Assembly: GCF_001659605.2 (NCBI RefSeq)
Contig: NC_035163.2
Location: 29,042,158-29,106,157 of the forward strand
DNA length: 64,000 bases
Direction of reading: 5' to 3'
DNA from: Manihot esculenta
Taxonomy: Eukaryota; Streptophyta; Magnoliopsida; Malpighiales; Euphorbiaceae
Shown here: positions 43,500-54,272 of the stretch, one piece after another
Position numbering within the stretch: the first letter of the stretch is position 1
Layout: every line of letters begins with the position of its first letter
Notes under the pieces: model-generated
Told to the model about the DNA's origin: nothing
The model's input: only the letters and a program-made list of their open reading frames with translations
Databases searched by the model: none
Position numbers and translations under genes: made by a program

Positions 43500-46400
43500 A
43501 TGGCAAGTTCAAAGCTTCCTGATGTTTTTGACCTTGAGTCGCATATTACACCTTCCAACATAACTAAGCATATTTCCCGGAGGCTCTTAGATACTCCACT
43601 GTATCTTATTCGAGTGCCTCTTCCCAATGAGAGGATAGTTCTTCCTTACCCACCCCCTCCTGGTTTGATCGATCCCCAAGAGAATCGCCGTATAGTGTTC
43701 TTTCTAAAGCAAAGGGAATTCGGTCTGCCATTTCCTTTTTCCCCTTTCTTTACTGAGGTCTTCGAATACTTCGGGGTAACTCCTCGGATGTTATCCCCAA
43801 ACTCCATTTTATTCATGTCTTGTTTTGAGTGTATCTGTCTGGGTTGGGGTTTTACACCCACGGCCTGTCTGTTTGTCACCTTTTTCCGCCTGGTTAGGGC
43901 GAAGCAAAACTTCTATTACTTTTCCCCCCGTAATGGGTTATCTCTTCTCACGGGTTATAAGGATTCTATAAAGGGCTGGGTAGAGAATTTCCTTGTGGCG
44001 GAGCTGAAATTAGGGTCCTGCCGATCGTGGGAAGTAGATCTAACGTGGGGAGAGATCTTTCCGGGCTGTAACGATTTGCCCCAATTGAGTCTTATTGAGC
44101 AGGTGGGGCTGCTTCGACTGACTTCCGTTGAGAGGAAGTATGACGTCGAAAAGTGTATGTTTGCTTCCAACCTTAGGGATATCCGTGACACGGGTATAGT
44201 GCTTTGTCCAGTTGTTCTGTTTCTTCCTTGCTCGTAATATCAGAAAATATGCTGACTCTTTATAACTTCTTGTTTTTTGCAGCTTCTGAGGTTAAAATGG
44301 ATGGCATCAATTTCCCCAAGAACTTTGACCTGTCTCGGGAGAATATGCATGCAATTTTTGACGCCTTTGGGGATGGGCGTTCGGTAGCTGAGATTGCTGC
44401 GGAGCTGGCTCAGATTGCTTCCTTCAAGAAGGTCAGCCGACCTCTTGTCAAAGCTTCTTCTCGAGCTTCCAAGCCGAGCTCTCGCAGCACCAAGTCAGCT
44501 CGGCCATCGAGCCGCGGTGGGTCGAGCTCAACTTTGACGCTTGCTGAAGGGTCTAGATCTGCTCCAGCCTCCTCAGAGGTCGTGAGGGAAACTTCCCTAG
44601 CTATTGTGGAGCAGACCCAAGTTCTTGAACAAGTGGAGCGGGGTGCTGCCCATTCTACTGAGGGGGTGTCAAGGGGAAAGTCTGAGTCCCCTGTTGAAGA
44701 CAAGGAGACTTCTGGGATAGGGATGGAGGTCATCGTCCTAGAAGATCAAAGCCCAGAGGTTTCTGCTAAAGGTGCCCCTGCCCCTGTGAGGACTGAGCCT
44801 GAGGGATCTGAGGGCGTCCCATCAAAGACCGGGGGCAAGCGTCCAACCCCTTCTGGAACGCCTACCCCATCTCCTGCTCGGAAGAAATCCAGGACTGCTG
44901 CGGGTCCTTCCCCACCTCTTCCTCCCATTGGGAAGGGGAAGAGTGTTTCTGCTGTTCCTTCGTCGTCCCCTACTGACAACATTCTGGAACTGTCAGGCAT
45001 TTCCTCTGAGTCTCCGGTCTCTGCTGTTGCCGCACTTCTCCGGGAGCGAATGTTTGGCGGGATAACAGAGGCTTCGGATCCTCGTCTTCTGGCCCTGACT
45101 GGTCACTTGGCCAGTTCTACCAAGGAGCAGGTGTCCTTCCAATCTCGCTCTCGTGAGGAGCTCAGATCCACGATTAGAGAAATGCTTCTGATGGTAAGTT
45201 ATTTTTTCACTTCTCTTTGGGTTTGCTTTGTTTCTTTTCTTGACAATTGTTCTTCCGTACTAGGTGTCGGGCCTATTTATGGAGGTGGATACCCGTGACC
45301 TCTCTCTCCGGGAGTCCGTGGACCGCTGGATCGAGGAAGCGCGTCGCGATGAAAACCTGATTGCCACCAGCGACGCAAGGGGCCACCTGGCAGCCGCCCG
45401 GGAGCAGATCCAGTCTCTCCAAGTGGAGTTGCATTCTGCGCTGGAGGCCTCTAAAAGAGCTGAGGACAGAGCGACTGAGGCGGCAGAACATAGCAAATCC
45501 CTGGAATCAGAGCTGTCTCGTACTCGCGGGGTTCTCCAGGAGTCCGATGAGAGGGCAGCTGAGGTGGAAGCTCGTTGTGTAGAGGTTGTAAAGCAGCTGT
45601 CCTCTATGACAGCAGCCCTTCAGGAGAGGGATGAGGCTGTAAGCCAAAAAGCTGAGGTCCAGCGCCAATATGAGGCCTTAAAGGCCGATTCTGAAGGGCT
45701 TCAAGCTCACCTGAATGAGGTGAGGGCTCAGAGGGAAAGTGCCCTAGCCCGGGTGGAGGTCCTTGAGCAGGAATTGGGCACAAGTTCTGAACGTATTAAA
45801 GATCTGTCTTCATCGGCTGAAGAGTTCAACCTTCGCCAACAACAGCTAAAAAATGAAGTCAGGGCTTTGGAACGTAAATGTTTAGCCCTGCTCGAGGTGG
45901 TAAAGTATGCCGAAGGGAAGGCTCAGCTAAAGCGTGAACAGTGTATAGCGGAGTATCAGGAGTCTGATGAGCTGAAGGTTAAAATTGAACAGGCCTGTGA
46001 AGCTCATCTTCAGGACTACAAAAACTCTTCTGAATTTAAGGAATTTGTAGCTGCGGCTTGCGAAGAACATCTTAATGAGTATAAAGCTTCTGGTGAAATG
46101 AAACAGGCTATCATTGATAAGGCCTTCCGCATGTATGTAACTGGCTACAATCGCGGTTTAAGAGAAGCTAGACAGGCTCCTGATATTCCTTTGGCCAAGC
46201 TTCGTAGGCGCGAAGTGGACTCAGATGGCGAGCCAGTGCTATACGGGGAGGATGATTTCCCTTTGCCCCGAGGAGATTCCCGGAGGAACAAAGACCGGCC
46301 AACTGAGTCTTCTTCAGGGGAATCCGAGCTAGGGTCGGAGGAAGATGATCCTGATTCTGAGAAAGAAGGCCTCCACCCTGGGTCAGAAATTGCCCCTACT

Positions 46401-46541
46401 ATTAATGTTGAGAGCTCTGTCCCAAGGGACACCGAGCTTCTTTCGGAGGTGACTGTAAATAGAGATAATGCAGGCGAGGGTGTTCTTACTGATGTAAGTC
46501 CTTTAAGGACTATTTATCCTCCCACCTCGCCGGAGAGATAA
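43500..46541 (+). CDS. antisense gene of the Tat element: Transposase_28-like (PF04195) domain plus coiled coil
   Basis: Three exons, 43500-44193, 44283-45193 and 45264-46541, join in phase to about 960 aa, read opposite to gag-pol. Start MASSKLPDVFDLESHITPSN follows a possible leader intron (TCAG|GTACGC near 43480). Exon 1 has the text of the 'putative gypsy type transposon' family: REFGLPFPFSPFFTEVFEYF, then PRMLSPNSILFMSCF. Exon 2 is a Ser/Pro/Glu-rich disordered region with SKPSSRSTKSARPSSRGGSS. Exon 3 is mostly a long coiled coil (heptad-like EQIQSLQVELHSALEASKRA and several hundred residues alike), ending in an acidic tail. Extra, often antisense, reading frames between pol and the 3' LTR are reported for Tat elements; their function is unknown. 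All three exons are open, in contrast to gag. The role is not inferred here. Confidence 0.8.
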
Positions 46542-46879
46542 ATTGTAACAGTCATTAATGAAATATCAGTTTCCTCTTTTTTGTTTTTCATATTTCTTGA
46601 AATTTATCTTTCATATTTGTGATGTAAACTACATATTTTCATTCAGAAGCTCTGAATTAATCTTAAGTTGCGAGCTCAGCTCTTAGCTGACAGTCTGAGA
46701 GATCAAATTTCGTACCTTTTTAATGGCAACTATTACGTCTGTTTTTGCTTTTAGTCCTTCCTTCTTGGTTGTGACTTTGTATTTTTGTTTTATATAAACT
46801 GATTTAGGCTTTGATTATAGCCTTTTTATCCTCCTAAGGATTTCTTCATTTATGAGTCCTTTTGGAGAGAGCTCGGCCT

Positions 46880-47210
46880 TTTTTATTAGCCTTTATACCT
46901 TCAGCTTTTGAGGATGTAAGTCTATCCGTGCTGGGAGCTCGGTCTTCAGCCTTGGTGAACATAGATCTATCCGAGCTGAGAGCGAGGTCTCTTGCTCTGT
47001 AGCTAGAGTTTTATTGTTAGCATCTATTTCGAGATCGGCGCTTTTTTAGCTATTAGGCAGTGCGCCTTTTTAGTAGGTCGGAATCTGACTATCCGAGCTG
47101 GAAGTTCGGCCTCTTCCTTCGCACCTTGAGTTTTTTAGAAGATAAGTCTATCCGAGCTGGGAGCTCGGTCTCTCTCTTCTTTTTTTTTTTTTTTTACAGC
47201 CCTGGGCTCT
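46880..47210 (+). repeat. degenerate GAGCTCGG-type short repeats (second block)
   Basis: At least four variants of TCTATCCGAGCTGGGAGCTC occur near 46921, 46967, 47089 and 47148. The block lies between the end of the antisense gene and the minisatellite and resembles 42690-42970. Confidence 0.7.
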
Positions 47211-47323
47211 TCTCTTTTCGAGGTCGGAATTGGATTTTATAAGTTGTCCCTGCATGTGGTGTGGGGAAATTTTTCATTTCGGGAGGCTCTTAAGTCCTTC
47301 ACCGACCTATTTTTGATTCTCGG

Positions 47324-47898
47324 AGATCTTACGGGATCCTGGTTTTCTTTGAATTTCCGGGACGACCTCGGGGCCTCGTCGGTTGTTTTTTGTTTCCAGG
47401 AGATCTTACGGGATCCTGGTTTTCTTTGAATTTCCGGGACGACCTCGGGGCCTCGCCGGTTATTTTTTGTTTCCAGGAGATCTTACGGGATCCTGGTTTT
47501 CCTTGAATTTCCGGGACGACCTCGGGGCCTCGCCGGTTGTTTTTGTTTCCAGGAGATCTTACGGGATCCTGGTTTTCTTTGAATTTTCGGGACGACCTCA
47601 GGGCCTCGCCGGTTTGTTTTTGTTTCCAGGAGATCTTACGGGATCCTGGTTTTCTTTGAATTTCCGGGACGACCTCGGGGCCTCGCCGGTTTGTTTTTGT
47701 TTCCAGGAGATCTTACGGGATCCTGGTTTTCTTTGAATTTCCGGGACGACCTCGGGGCCTCGCCGGTTTGTTTTTGTTTCCAGGAGATCTTACGGGATCC
47801 TGGTTTTCTTTGAATTTCCGGGACGACCTCGGGGCCTCGCCGGTTTGTTTTTGTTTCCAGGAGATCTTACGGGATCCAAGGGGCCTCGCCGGTTGTTT
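47324..47898. repeat. 77-bp minisatellite between convergent genes of the Tat element
   Basis: Units beginning AGATCTTACGGGATCCTGG start at 47324, 47401, 47478, 47554, 47631, 47708, 47785 and 47862: seven full units and a shortened eighth that jumps from GGATCC to the unit end. Units differ at only a few positions. Such arrays near the 3' untranslated part are known in Tat-type elements. Confidence 0.95.
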
Positions 47899-48104
47899 AC
47901 TTTGGGGTTTTGTACAAGATTTCAGGCTCATTGGCCTTACTGTCGCTTCGTCATCTCAGCTGGTTTTGTGCCTAACTGAGGCCTTGTTTCAGGGGATCTT
48001 ATGTAGAACGTTATTCATGAAGATAATCACATTGTATAAACAATTTTTATTTACTCATGTCTGTCAAAATACAACGTTTTTTTTTTTTTTTCTTTACGAA
48101 TATT

Positions 48105-51100
48105 TCAAGGAAAATACCTTTTTAGGTGCTGGATGTTCCAAGCGTGGGGCTCGGGGTTTTCTTGCATGTCTTCGATTCGGTATACCCCTGGCTTGACCAC
48201 TTTTGTTACCTTGAAAGGTCCTTCCCAGGTTGGTGCTAGTTTGCCTTCGGCTACTCTTTTTCCTGTAGCTTCCAGGTTTCTCAATGCCAAGTCCCCTACC
48301 TTCAAGCTTCTTTCCCTGACCTTTTGGTTGTAATATCGTGCTGCTCGTTGTTGATAAGCAGCAGTCCGGACTTGAGCTTCTTCTCTGACTTCTTCAAGAG
48401 CATCCAGGTTGCTTCTTAACTTGTCCCCATTAGTGTCCTCACTAACAAACTGGACTCGATGAGTGGGGATCTGCAACTCAACTGGAACTACAGCCTCTGT
48501 GCCGTAAGCGAGTGCGAACGGTGTTTCTTTAATGGGTGCTCTTGGAGTAGTTCGGAGTGCCCATAGGATGCTATTGAGTTCTTCTGCCCAATTCTCCTTT
48601 GCACCATCTAGCCGCTTCTTTAATCCTTGGAGGATTGCTCTGTTAGTGACTTCTGTTTGGCCATTAGTCTGAGGATGAGCCACGGAGGAGAACTTATGCC
48701 ATATGCCCATGTTCATCGTGAAGGTTTTGAAAGTGCTGCAGTCAAATTGTCTGCCGTTGTCTGAGATAAGCACTCTGGGTATGCCAAATCTGCAGATGAT
48801 ATGCCCCCATACAAAATCTATCATCTTTCTGGCTGTGATTGTGGCAATTGCTTCTGCCTCTGGCCATTTCGAGAAGTATTCCACAGCCACTACTACAAAT
48901 TTCCTTTGCCCCGTAGTCTTGGGGAAAGGTCCCAAGATGTCAATTCCCCATTGTGAGAAAGGCCATGGACTGGATATGCTTGCTTGAGGAGTGGCAGGGG
49001 TCCTGATGGCGTTAGCAAATCTCTGACATACGTCGCACCTCCGGACAAACTCTTCTGCTTCTTTTTTAACAGTGGGCCAATAGTATCCTTGCCTGAATAT
49101 TTTGTTGGCTAATGTCCCTGCTCCCTCGTGAGCTCCACATAGGCCTCTATGTATCTCTTCCATTATTCTCGTAGCCTCTTCCGGGCTCACACATCGGAGC
49201 CATGGGCTGGACTTCCCTTTTCTGTATAAGGTTCCTCTTGTTACCTGGTAATTGGCAGCTCGAGCTGCTATCTTTCTGGCTTCGTCTTTATTTTCAGGGA
49301 GCTCACCCTTCTCTAAGTATTTTAGATAAGGACTTATCCATGTTAGGCTCTGTTCCACCTGCAGTGTCGTGTTTGCCTTTTTGAAAGCAGGTGTACGGAC
49401 ATGCTGTATATATACTTCATCGGGAAGCTGCTCTAGTTCTTCTCTAGACAACCGACTAAGCAGGTCTGCCTCCTCGTTTTCATCCCGAGGTATCCTTTGA
49501 AACCTGACGATAACTCCCCGACCCATAAGCTCGGCCTCTATAGTTTTGACTTTATCAAGATAGTTCTGCATGATAGGGTCCCTAGCCTGATATACTCCCG
49601 TCACTTGGTTGATCACCAACTGAGAGTCGCTATTTACTTCGAGGTCGGTTACCCCCACTTCCAAGGCTACCAACATCCCATTCACCAAGGCCTCATATTC
49701 AGCCATATTGTTGGAAGCCTTGAACTCCATCCGTAAAGCATAACATACTTTAAAGCCCTCCGGCCCTTTAAGCATTACTCCAGCGCCACTGCCCTCAGCC
49801 CCTGATGCTCCGTCTACATATAGCTTCCAGCTAAATTCTTGGGAAAGCTCTCCCTCTCCCTCCTTTCTTGGTATCTCCGAGGATGATCCTTCCTTCTCCT
49901 CATTGAATGAGCATTCTGCAATGAAGTCAGCCAGCGCTTGAGATTTTATAGCTGTCCGAGGTCGGTATTCCAAACAATAGGGGCTGATCTCTACGGACCA
50001 AGCCAACATTCGCCCTGAAGTTTTCGGCCTGCGTAAAATCTTCTTTAGGGGTTGATCTGTCATCACAACTCCTTGGTGGCCTTCTAGATAAACTTTGAAT
50101 TTCCGGACTGCCAACAGCAGGGCATAAGCCGATTTTTCTATGTTTGAATACCTGACTTCGGTATCTCTGAGCACCTTGCTGACGTAGAAGACAGGCTTCT
50201 GCTCTCCTTCTTCCACCCTTACTAGTACTGCGCTGACTGCTTGCTCTGAGGCTGCCAAGTATATCAGGAGTTCTTCCCCTTTTATGGGGCTGCTGAGCAC
50301 GTGAGGCGAGCTGAGGTATTCCTTAAGCTCTGTGAAGGCTTTTTGGCAGTCTTCTGTCCATTCAAAATTTGGAACCTTCCTCAATTTTTTGAAAAATGGC
50401 AAACACTTTTCTGCCGACCTCGACATAAATCGGTTAAGCGCCACTACTCTTCCAGTTAATCTCTGGACGTCCCTTACACAGGTCGGCTCCGGCATATTTA
50501 ATATGGCTTCTACCTTCTCCGGATTGGGCTCGATGCCTTTTCCGCTTACCATGTATCCCAAGAACTTTCCTCCTCTGATGAAGAATGCACACTTTGCTGG
50601 GTTCAACTTCATTCTGTACTGATCTAATACCTCAAATACTTCCCTCAAATCTGCCGTGTGTTGTTGGAAAGTTGAACTTTTGACCACCATGTCATCCACA
50701 TACACTTCCACGTTTCTGCCGATCTGGTTTCTGAAAATTTTATTCATCAACCTCTGATAAGTTGCCCCTGCATTTCTTAACCCAAAGGGCATAGCCCTAT
50801 AACAGTATGTTCCATCTTCAGTTATAAATGAGGTTTTCTCCTCATCCGTCCTTTCCATTGGGATTTGGTGGTAACCAGACATAGCATCCAAAGAGGACAT
50901 ATAATCAAATCCGGGCGTTGAGTCGACCATTTTATTAATGTCAGGGAGGGGGTAACAATCTTTAGGGCAGGCCTTATTCAGGTCAGTAAAATCTATGCAC
51001 ATCCTGTATTTGCCATTTGCTTTTTTAACTAACACAGGATTTGCCAACCACTGCGGGTATATAACTTCCCTAATAAAACCTGCCTCTTCTAGCTTCTGCA

Positions 51101-51887
51101 CTTCCTCCCAGGTGGCCTGCTGCTTCTCTCTTCCCACTACTCTCTTCTTCTGCTTTACAGGCTTGGCCTCGGGGAGGACATTCAGTTGGTGTGTCATCAC
51201 TTTTGGGTCAATTCCCGGCATGTCCGAGGGCTTCCATGCGAAGGTCAGCGAGTGACTTCGGATCAGGGCCATGGCTTTACCTTTTTGTTCTTTGGTGAGG
51301 CTGGCATTGAGACTGAAGACCTTACTCGCTTCTTCTTCTGATAGGGAGAAGGTCTCCAGCTCTCCAACGGGCTCTGTCCGGGCTTCCTTTGTCTCATCCC
51401 TGACCTCCAGAACTTCCGAGTCAAGCGCTTCTCCGGTTGAGCTCGGTTCCGTCACTGTGGCCAAGTATACTGCCCTTGCTTCTTCCTGGCTGCCCCGTAC
51501 TATCCCCACTCCTTCCTCTGTTGGGAACTTGAGTGCCAAATATCTGATGCTAGTAACAGCTTCAAAGTTGAACAACGCCGGTCTCCCCAAAATCGCATTG
51601 TAACTTAGCGGGAGCTTGACCACCAAAAACACCTCATGATGGGTGCGAGCTCTGGGCGCTTCTCCTAAGGTCAGAGCCAGCTTCACCTTTCCTTCTACGA
51701 GTACCGGTGCTCCTCCGATCCCCTTGATTGGTGCCTGGTCTCGGACTAGCTGCTCTTCCGGAATCCCCATCTGCTGGAACACTCGGTATGGCAGCAGGTT
51801 GACCTTGCTCCCGTCGTCTACCAAAACCTTCTTTACCCGATAATTGTGAATGACGGCTTCAATGACAAGCGCGTCATCATGGGGCAT
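48105..51887 (-). CDS. pol: pol polyprotein of the Tat element (protease, RT, two RNases H, integrase)
   Basis: Open frame of 1260 aa. Near the N-terminus is the aspartic protease motif VLVDDGS. Reverse transcriptase shows the metal-binding YVDDM near residue 396. It is followed by the standard RNase H, then a second, archaeal-type RNase H beginning LYVDGASGAEGSGAG near residue 691, a mark of the Tat clade. Integrase has its HHCC zinc region (HRGLCGAHEGAGT, CDVCQRFAN) and catalytic Asp (WGIDILGPF, near 982), Asp (ISDNGRQF, near 1041) and Glu (NGQTEV, near 1077), giving the DD35E spacing. The end, WNIQHLKRYFP, is a normal chromatin-distal terminus and no chromodomain is seen. The pol frame is uninterrupted, but its link to gag is broken by the duplication at 51924-51951. 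The first ATG here is not a natural pol start; pol would normally be part of one gag-pol frame. Confidence 0.95.
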   Translation of the reverse strand: MPHDDALVIEAVIHNYRVKKVLVDDGSKVNLLPYRVFQQMGIPEEQLVRDQAPIKGIGGAPVLVEGKVKLALTLGEAPRARTHHEVFLVVKLPLSYNAILGRPALFNFEAVTSIRYLALKFPTEEGVGIVRGSQEEARAVYLATVTEPSSTGEALDSEVLEVRDETKEARTEPVGELETFSLSEEEASKVFSLNASLTKEQKGKAMALIRSHSLTFAWKPSDMPGIDPKVMTHQLNVLPEAKPVKQKKRVVGREKQQATWEEVQKLEEAGFIREVIYPQWLANPVLVKKANGKYRMCIDFTDLNKACPKDCYPLPDINKMVDSTPGFDYMSSLDAMSGYHQIPMERTDEEKTSFITEDGTYCYRAMPFGLRNAGATYQRLMNKIFRNQIGRNVEVYVDDMVVKSSTFQQHTADLREVFEVLDQYRMKLNPAKCAFFIRGGKFLGYMVSGKGIEPNPEKVEAILNMPEPTCVRDVQRLTGRVVALNRFMSRSAEKCLPFFKKLRKVPNFEWTEDCQKAFTELKEYLSSPHVLSSPIKGEELLIYLAASEQAVSAVLVRVEEGEQKPVFYVSKVLRDTEVRYSNIEKSAYALLLAVRKFKVYLEGHQGVVMTDQPLKKILRRPKTSGRMLAWSVEISPYCLEYRPRTAIKSQALADFIAECSFNEEKEGSSSEIPRKEGEGELSQEFSWKLYVDGASGAEGSGAGVMLKGPEGFKVCYALRMEFKASNNMAEYEALVNGMLVALEVGVTDLEVNSDSQLVINQVTGVYQARDPIMQNYLDKVKTIEAELMGRGVIVRFQRIPRDENEEADLLSRLSREELEQLPDEVYIQHVRTPAFKKANTTLQVEQSLTWISPYLKYLEKGELPENKDEARKIAARAANYQVTRGTLYRKGKSSPWLRCVSPEEATRIMEEIHRGLCGAHEGAGTLANKIFRQGYYWPTVKKEAEEFVRRCDVCQRFANAIRTPATPQASISSPWPFSQWGIDILGPFPKTTGQRKFVVVAVEYFSKWPEAEAIATITARKMIDFVWGHIICRFGIPRVLISDNGRQFDCSTFKTFTMNMGIWHKFSSVAHPQTNGQTEVTNRAILQGLKKRLDGAKENWAEELNSILWALRTTPRAPIKETPFALAYGTEAVVPVELQIPTHRVQFVSEDTNGDKLRSNLDALEEVREEAQVRTAAYQQRAARYYNQKVRERSLKVGDLALRNLEATGKRVAEGKLAPTWEGPFKVTKVVKPGVYRIEDMQENPEPHAWNIQHLKRYFP

Positions 51888-51923
51888 TTGAATGCCCTGA
51901 GCATCTTCTGAGGAGAAGGTGAT

Positions 51924-51951
51924 GGTCAGGGGAGAATGGTCAGGGGAGAAT
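51924..51951. repeat. 14-bp tandem duplication at the gag-pol junction
   Basis: GGTCAGGGGAGAAT occurs twice in a row (51924-51937 and 51938-51951). Fourteen is not a multiple of three, so it throws the gag frame out of register with pol and leads to a stop at 51926. The frames on either side would be continuous without it. Confidence 0.93.
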
Positions 51952-53695
51952 GGTCAACGATCTGCATGACTTCCGCATTGCTGGTCTCTCCTTCCCGGTT
52001 TCTTTTCTTGCCTCGACGGCTCATCCGTCCTCCCGTTCCTCCAACAATCATGTTGATGGTCCCACTGGACCCATCATTCACTGGACCACCTCCAATTCTT
52101 CTCGGCGTCTGAGCTGCCGGACCGGGCTGAGGCCTCTGCCCCTCCGATTTCTTCACAAAATTCTTTAGGTGCCCCCTCTTTATCAACCTCTCGATTTCTG
52201 CTATCAACTGGAAGCAGCTGTTGGTATCGTGGCCATGCGTCCGATGATATTGACAATACTTGTCAGGATTCCGTTGGTCTGCTTCCGACTTCAAAGGTTT
52301 AGGCCACTGGAGAAACTCCTTATCCTGGACAGCCATGAGCACCTCGGCTCTGGACGCATTTAATGGAGTCGGTTTCTCCGGGACCCAAGGAGGAAGCACT
52401 CTTGGTTCAAGAACCCGAGGGGGAGGAGTCCTTTGGTCCCTTCTTTCCCAGGCCTGCTTATACGGCTCAGGCCTCTTTCCACGCTTCTTCTCGTGTTTCT
52501 CCGGCCTCCCCTCCTCCGGGGCTTTTTCTTTTCCTGCCACCCCTTTGGCAAATCTACTCGTTACTAAGGCGTCATCCTGCCTTATATACTTTTCCGCCCT
52601 CTTCATCAACTCGGCCAGTGAGGTCGGAGGTTTCCTGCTCAGTGAACCAAAGAACTCGGCAGAGGTTGTTCCCTTTTGCATGGCCTCTACCGCCCTTCCT
52701 TCGTCGAGCTCGGGAATCTACAGGGCCTCCGTATTGAAACGGGCGACATACTCTCTGAGGGATTCACCAGCTTTTTGTCTCACTGTTTCCAGATAGCTCG
52801 TCTTCCTATCTGCCGGCACCCCGGCTACGAACCGGCTGATGAAGCGGGTGGCAAGATCTCCGAAACTTTTAATGCTTCCGGCCTCCAGGCTGTTGAACCA
52901 TGCCCTCGCTGGTCCCGAGAGCGTTGTTGGGAACACCTTGCACATCAGAGCATCTGACAGAGTTTGCAACTCCATGAAGGTCTTATAGTTCATAACATGC
53001 TCTCTCGGGTTACCAGCCCCATTATAGGCCGCCATCGGCGGCATCATGAACTTCTTGGGAACGGTCTCCTGCTGCATTAACTTTGAGAAGGGAGAAGAAG
53101 TAGGCAAGGAGGTTTGACTCTGATCTTTCTTACCTAGCTCGGCTAGGAGCTGCTCTTTCAACCTTTTCAGCTTTTGGTTCATCTTCTCATCTTCAGGGCC
53201 GGTGCTTTTGCCCAAGCTGCATTCCTCCTCCTCCGTTTCAGTTCCCGTTTCCCTGGTTGTTTCGGCGGAATAGTTGTCCGCCTCCTCATTTTCTATCAAC
53301 TCCCTTGCCCTCCTCCCATGGATTCGGGCCTCCGGTTCTTCTTCTTCCCTGGCATCATGGCTGTTAGTTTGGAGGCGGTCAGGGGTGGGTCGGGGCTCAT
53401 TGGTTCTGGGTTCTTCCACCACTGGGAGTGTATTCATTGGGGTGCTAAGTCCCCTCTGCTGCATTATCTGCCCCAACCAGTGAGCAGTAGTCTGTAGCTG
53501 GAGAGCCATAGTTTGAATGTCCTGGTTGGGCAGGATCATGGTGGGAGTATTCCCTGCCAAGCTTGGTGAGGGATTAAGAGGAATAGGCGTTTGGTTATTC
53601 AGCGTTGTAGGGCTAGAAAAAGAGAACTGCTGCCCTTCTTGGACAGAGCTCAAGTCATTTGGGGTGTTAAGGTTACTTTCTTGGTGGTTTGCCAT
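51926..53695 (-). pseudogene. gag: gag of the Tat element, interrupted by one in-frame stop
   Basis: Structural protein that would assemble the particle. The start at 53695 (MANHQESNLN) lies about 60 bases past the primer-binding site; the frame open before it is untranslated leader. The typical gypsy gag core is visible (LSDALMCKVFPTTLSGPARA, WFNSLEAGSIKSF, RFISRFVAG). A TAG at 52718-52720 interrupts it after RFNTEAL, and the same frame continues to 51926. Near the C-terminus a Cys/His pattern YCQYHRTHGHDTNSC is the short zinc-like motif usual in Tat gag. The stop could be a C-to-T change in this copy or a read-through site; a change is more likely, because a frameshift follows downstream. 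Confidence 0.88.
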
Positions 53696-53751
53696 CGTGG
53701 ATCTCAGTGGGTTTTGAAAGTGAAAACTCCTGTGATGAAAAGATCTCCCTC

Positions 53752-53771
53752 GTTTCCCACAGACGGCGCCA
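53752..53771 (-). other. primer-binding site beside the 5' LTR
   Basis: Two bases inside the right LTR the minus strand reads TGGCGCCGTCTGTGGGAA. The first nine bases match the complement of a tRNA 3' end ending GGCGCCA, as in plant tRNA-Asp, while the rest diverges, so the primer tRNA is only suggested. Confidence 0.7.
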
Positions 53772-53773
53772 AT

Positions 53774-54267
53774 TGATGATCTGAGATCCAATAAGGTTTT
53801 ACAAGGGTTTATGTATTACAGAATAAGGCTTAAGTTTCCTGAGGAGGGGACTCCTCTTTTATACATTGTCTTGCTTGCTGGTGACGTGTAAAGGCCTCTC
53901 CAGGATTGGGCCACGCGTCTCTGCCATGCGGATTCGGAGGTACTAGGGTATCAGCCGCCTGCTCCATGCGTAACGGCCTCTGATTCTCCTCGTGCGTACG
54001 TTTAAGCGAATCTGCCAGGCTATCTGGTGAATATTATTCTGGATCCTGGGTTGGGCCGAGAGTCGGGCCGGACGCTAGGCCTGAGAGGAGAGAGTATGCT
54101 TCGTGTGGGCTGGGTCGTTATGAGTGAAGAAGCTGGGCCGAGCCCGGTCTTGAAGGTTGAATGAGTCAGGCTTGTTGGGTATATCAGATACGTGGGCCTC
54201 TATGTTATGGGCCTTTAGCTGTGGTTAAGCCCCTGGTCCGGGGTAAAAAAAAATCCAGCGGTCATCA
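53774..54267 (-). repeat. 5' LTR (right copy)
   Basis: 494 bp with TG...CA ends, the promoter-bearing LTR for gag-pol, three substitutions from the left copy. The target duplication ACATA follows at 54268-54272. Confidence 0.95.
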
Positions 54268-54272
54268 ACATA

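Larger units (their letters stand above)
40836..54267 (-). mobile_element. Tat-type Ty3/gypsy LTR retrotransposon with antisense gene
   Basis: Two 494-bp LTRs, starting TGATGATCTGAG and ending GGTCATCA, bound 13,432 bp, with the 5-bp duplication ACATA at 40831-40835 and 54268-54272. Gag-pol reads on the minus strand, so the right LTR is the 5' one. Order in the sense direction is 5' LTR, primer-binding site, gag, protease, RT, RNase H, second archaeal-type RNase H, integrase, 77-bp minisatellite, antisense three-exon gene, a collapsed antisense cassette, polypurine tract and 3' LTR. The second RNase H and the extra region between pol and 3' LTR are typical of the Tat/Ogre/Retand clade. The LTRs differ at three positions (0.6 %), so the insertion is recent. 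Gag carries an in-frame stop and the gag-pol join a frameshift. Confidence 0.95.

Noticed and set aside
47383..47736. repetitive-protein open frames
   Set aside because: They arise because the minisatellite period of 77 bp lets several frames stay open; no coding evidence.
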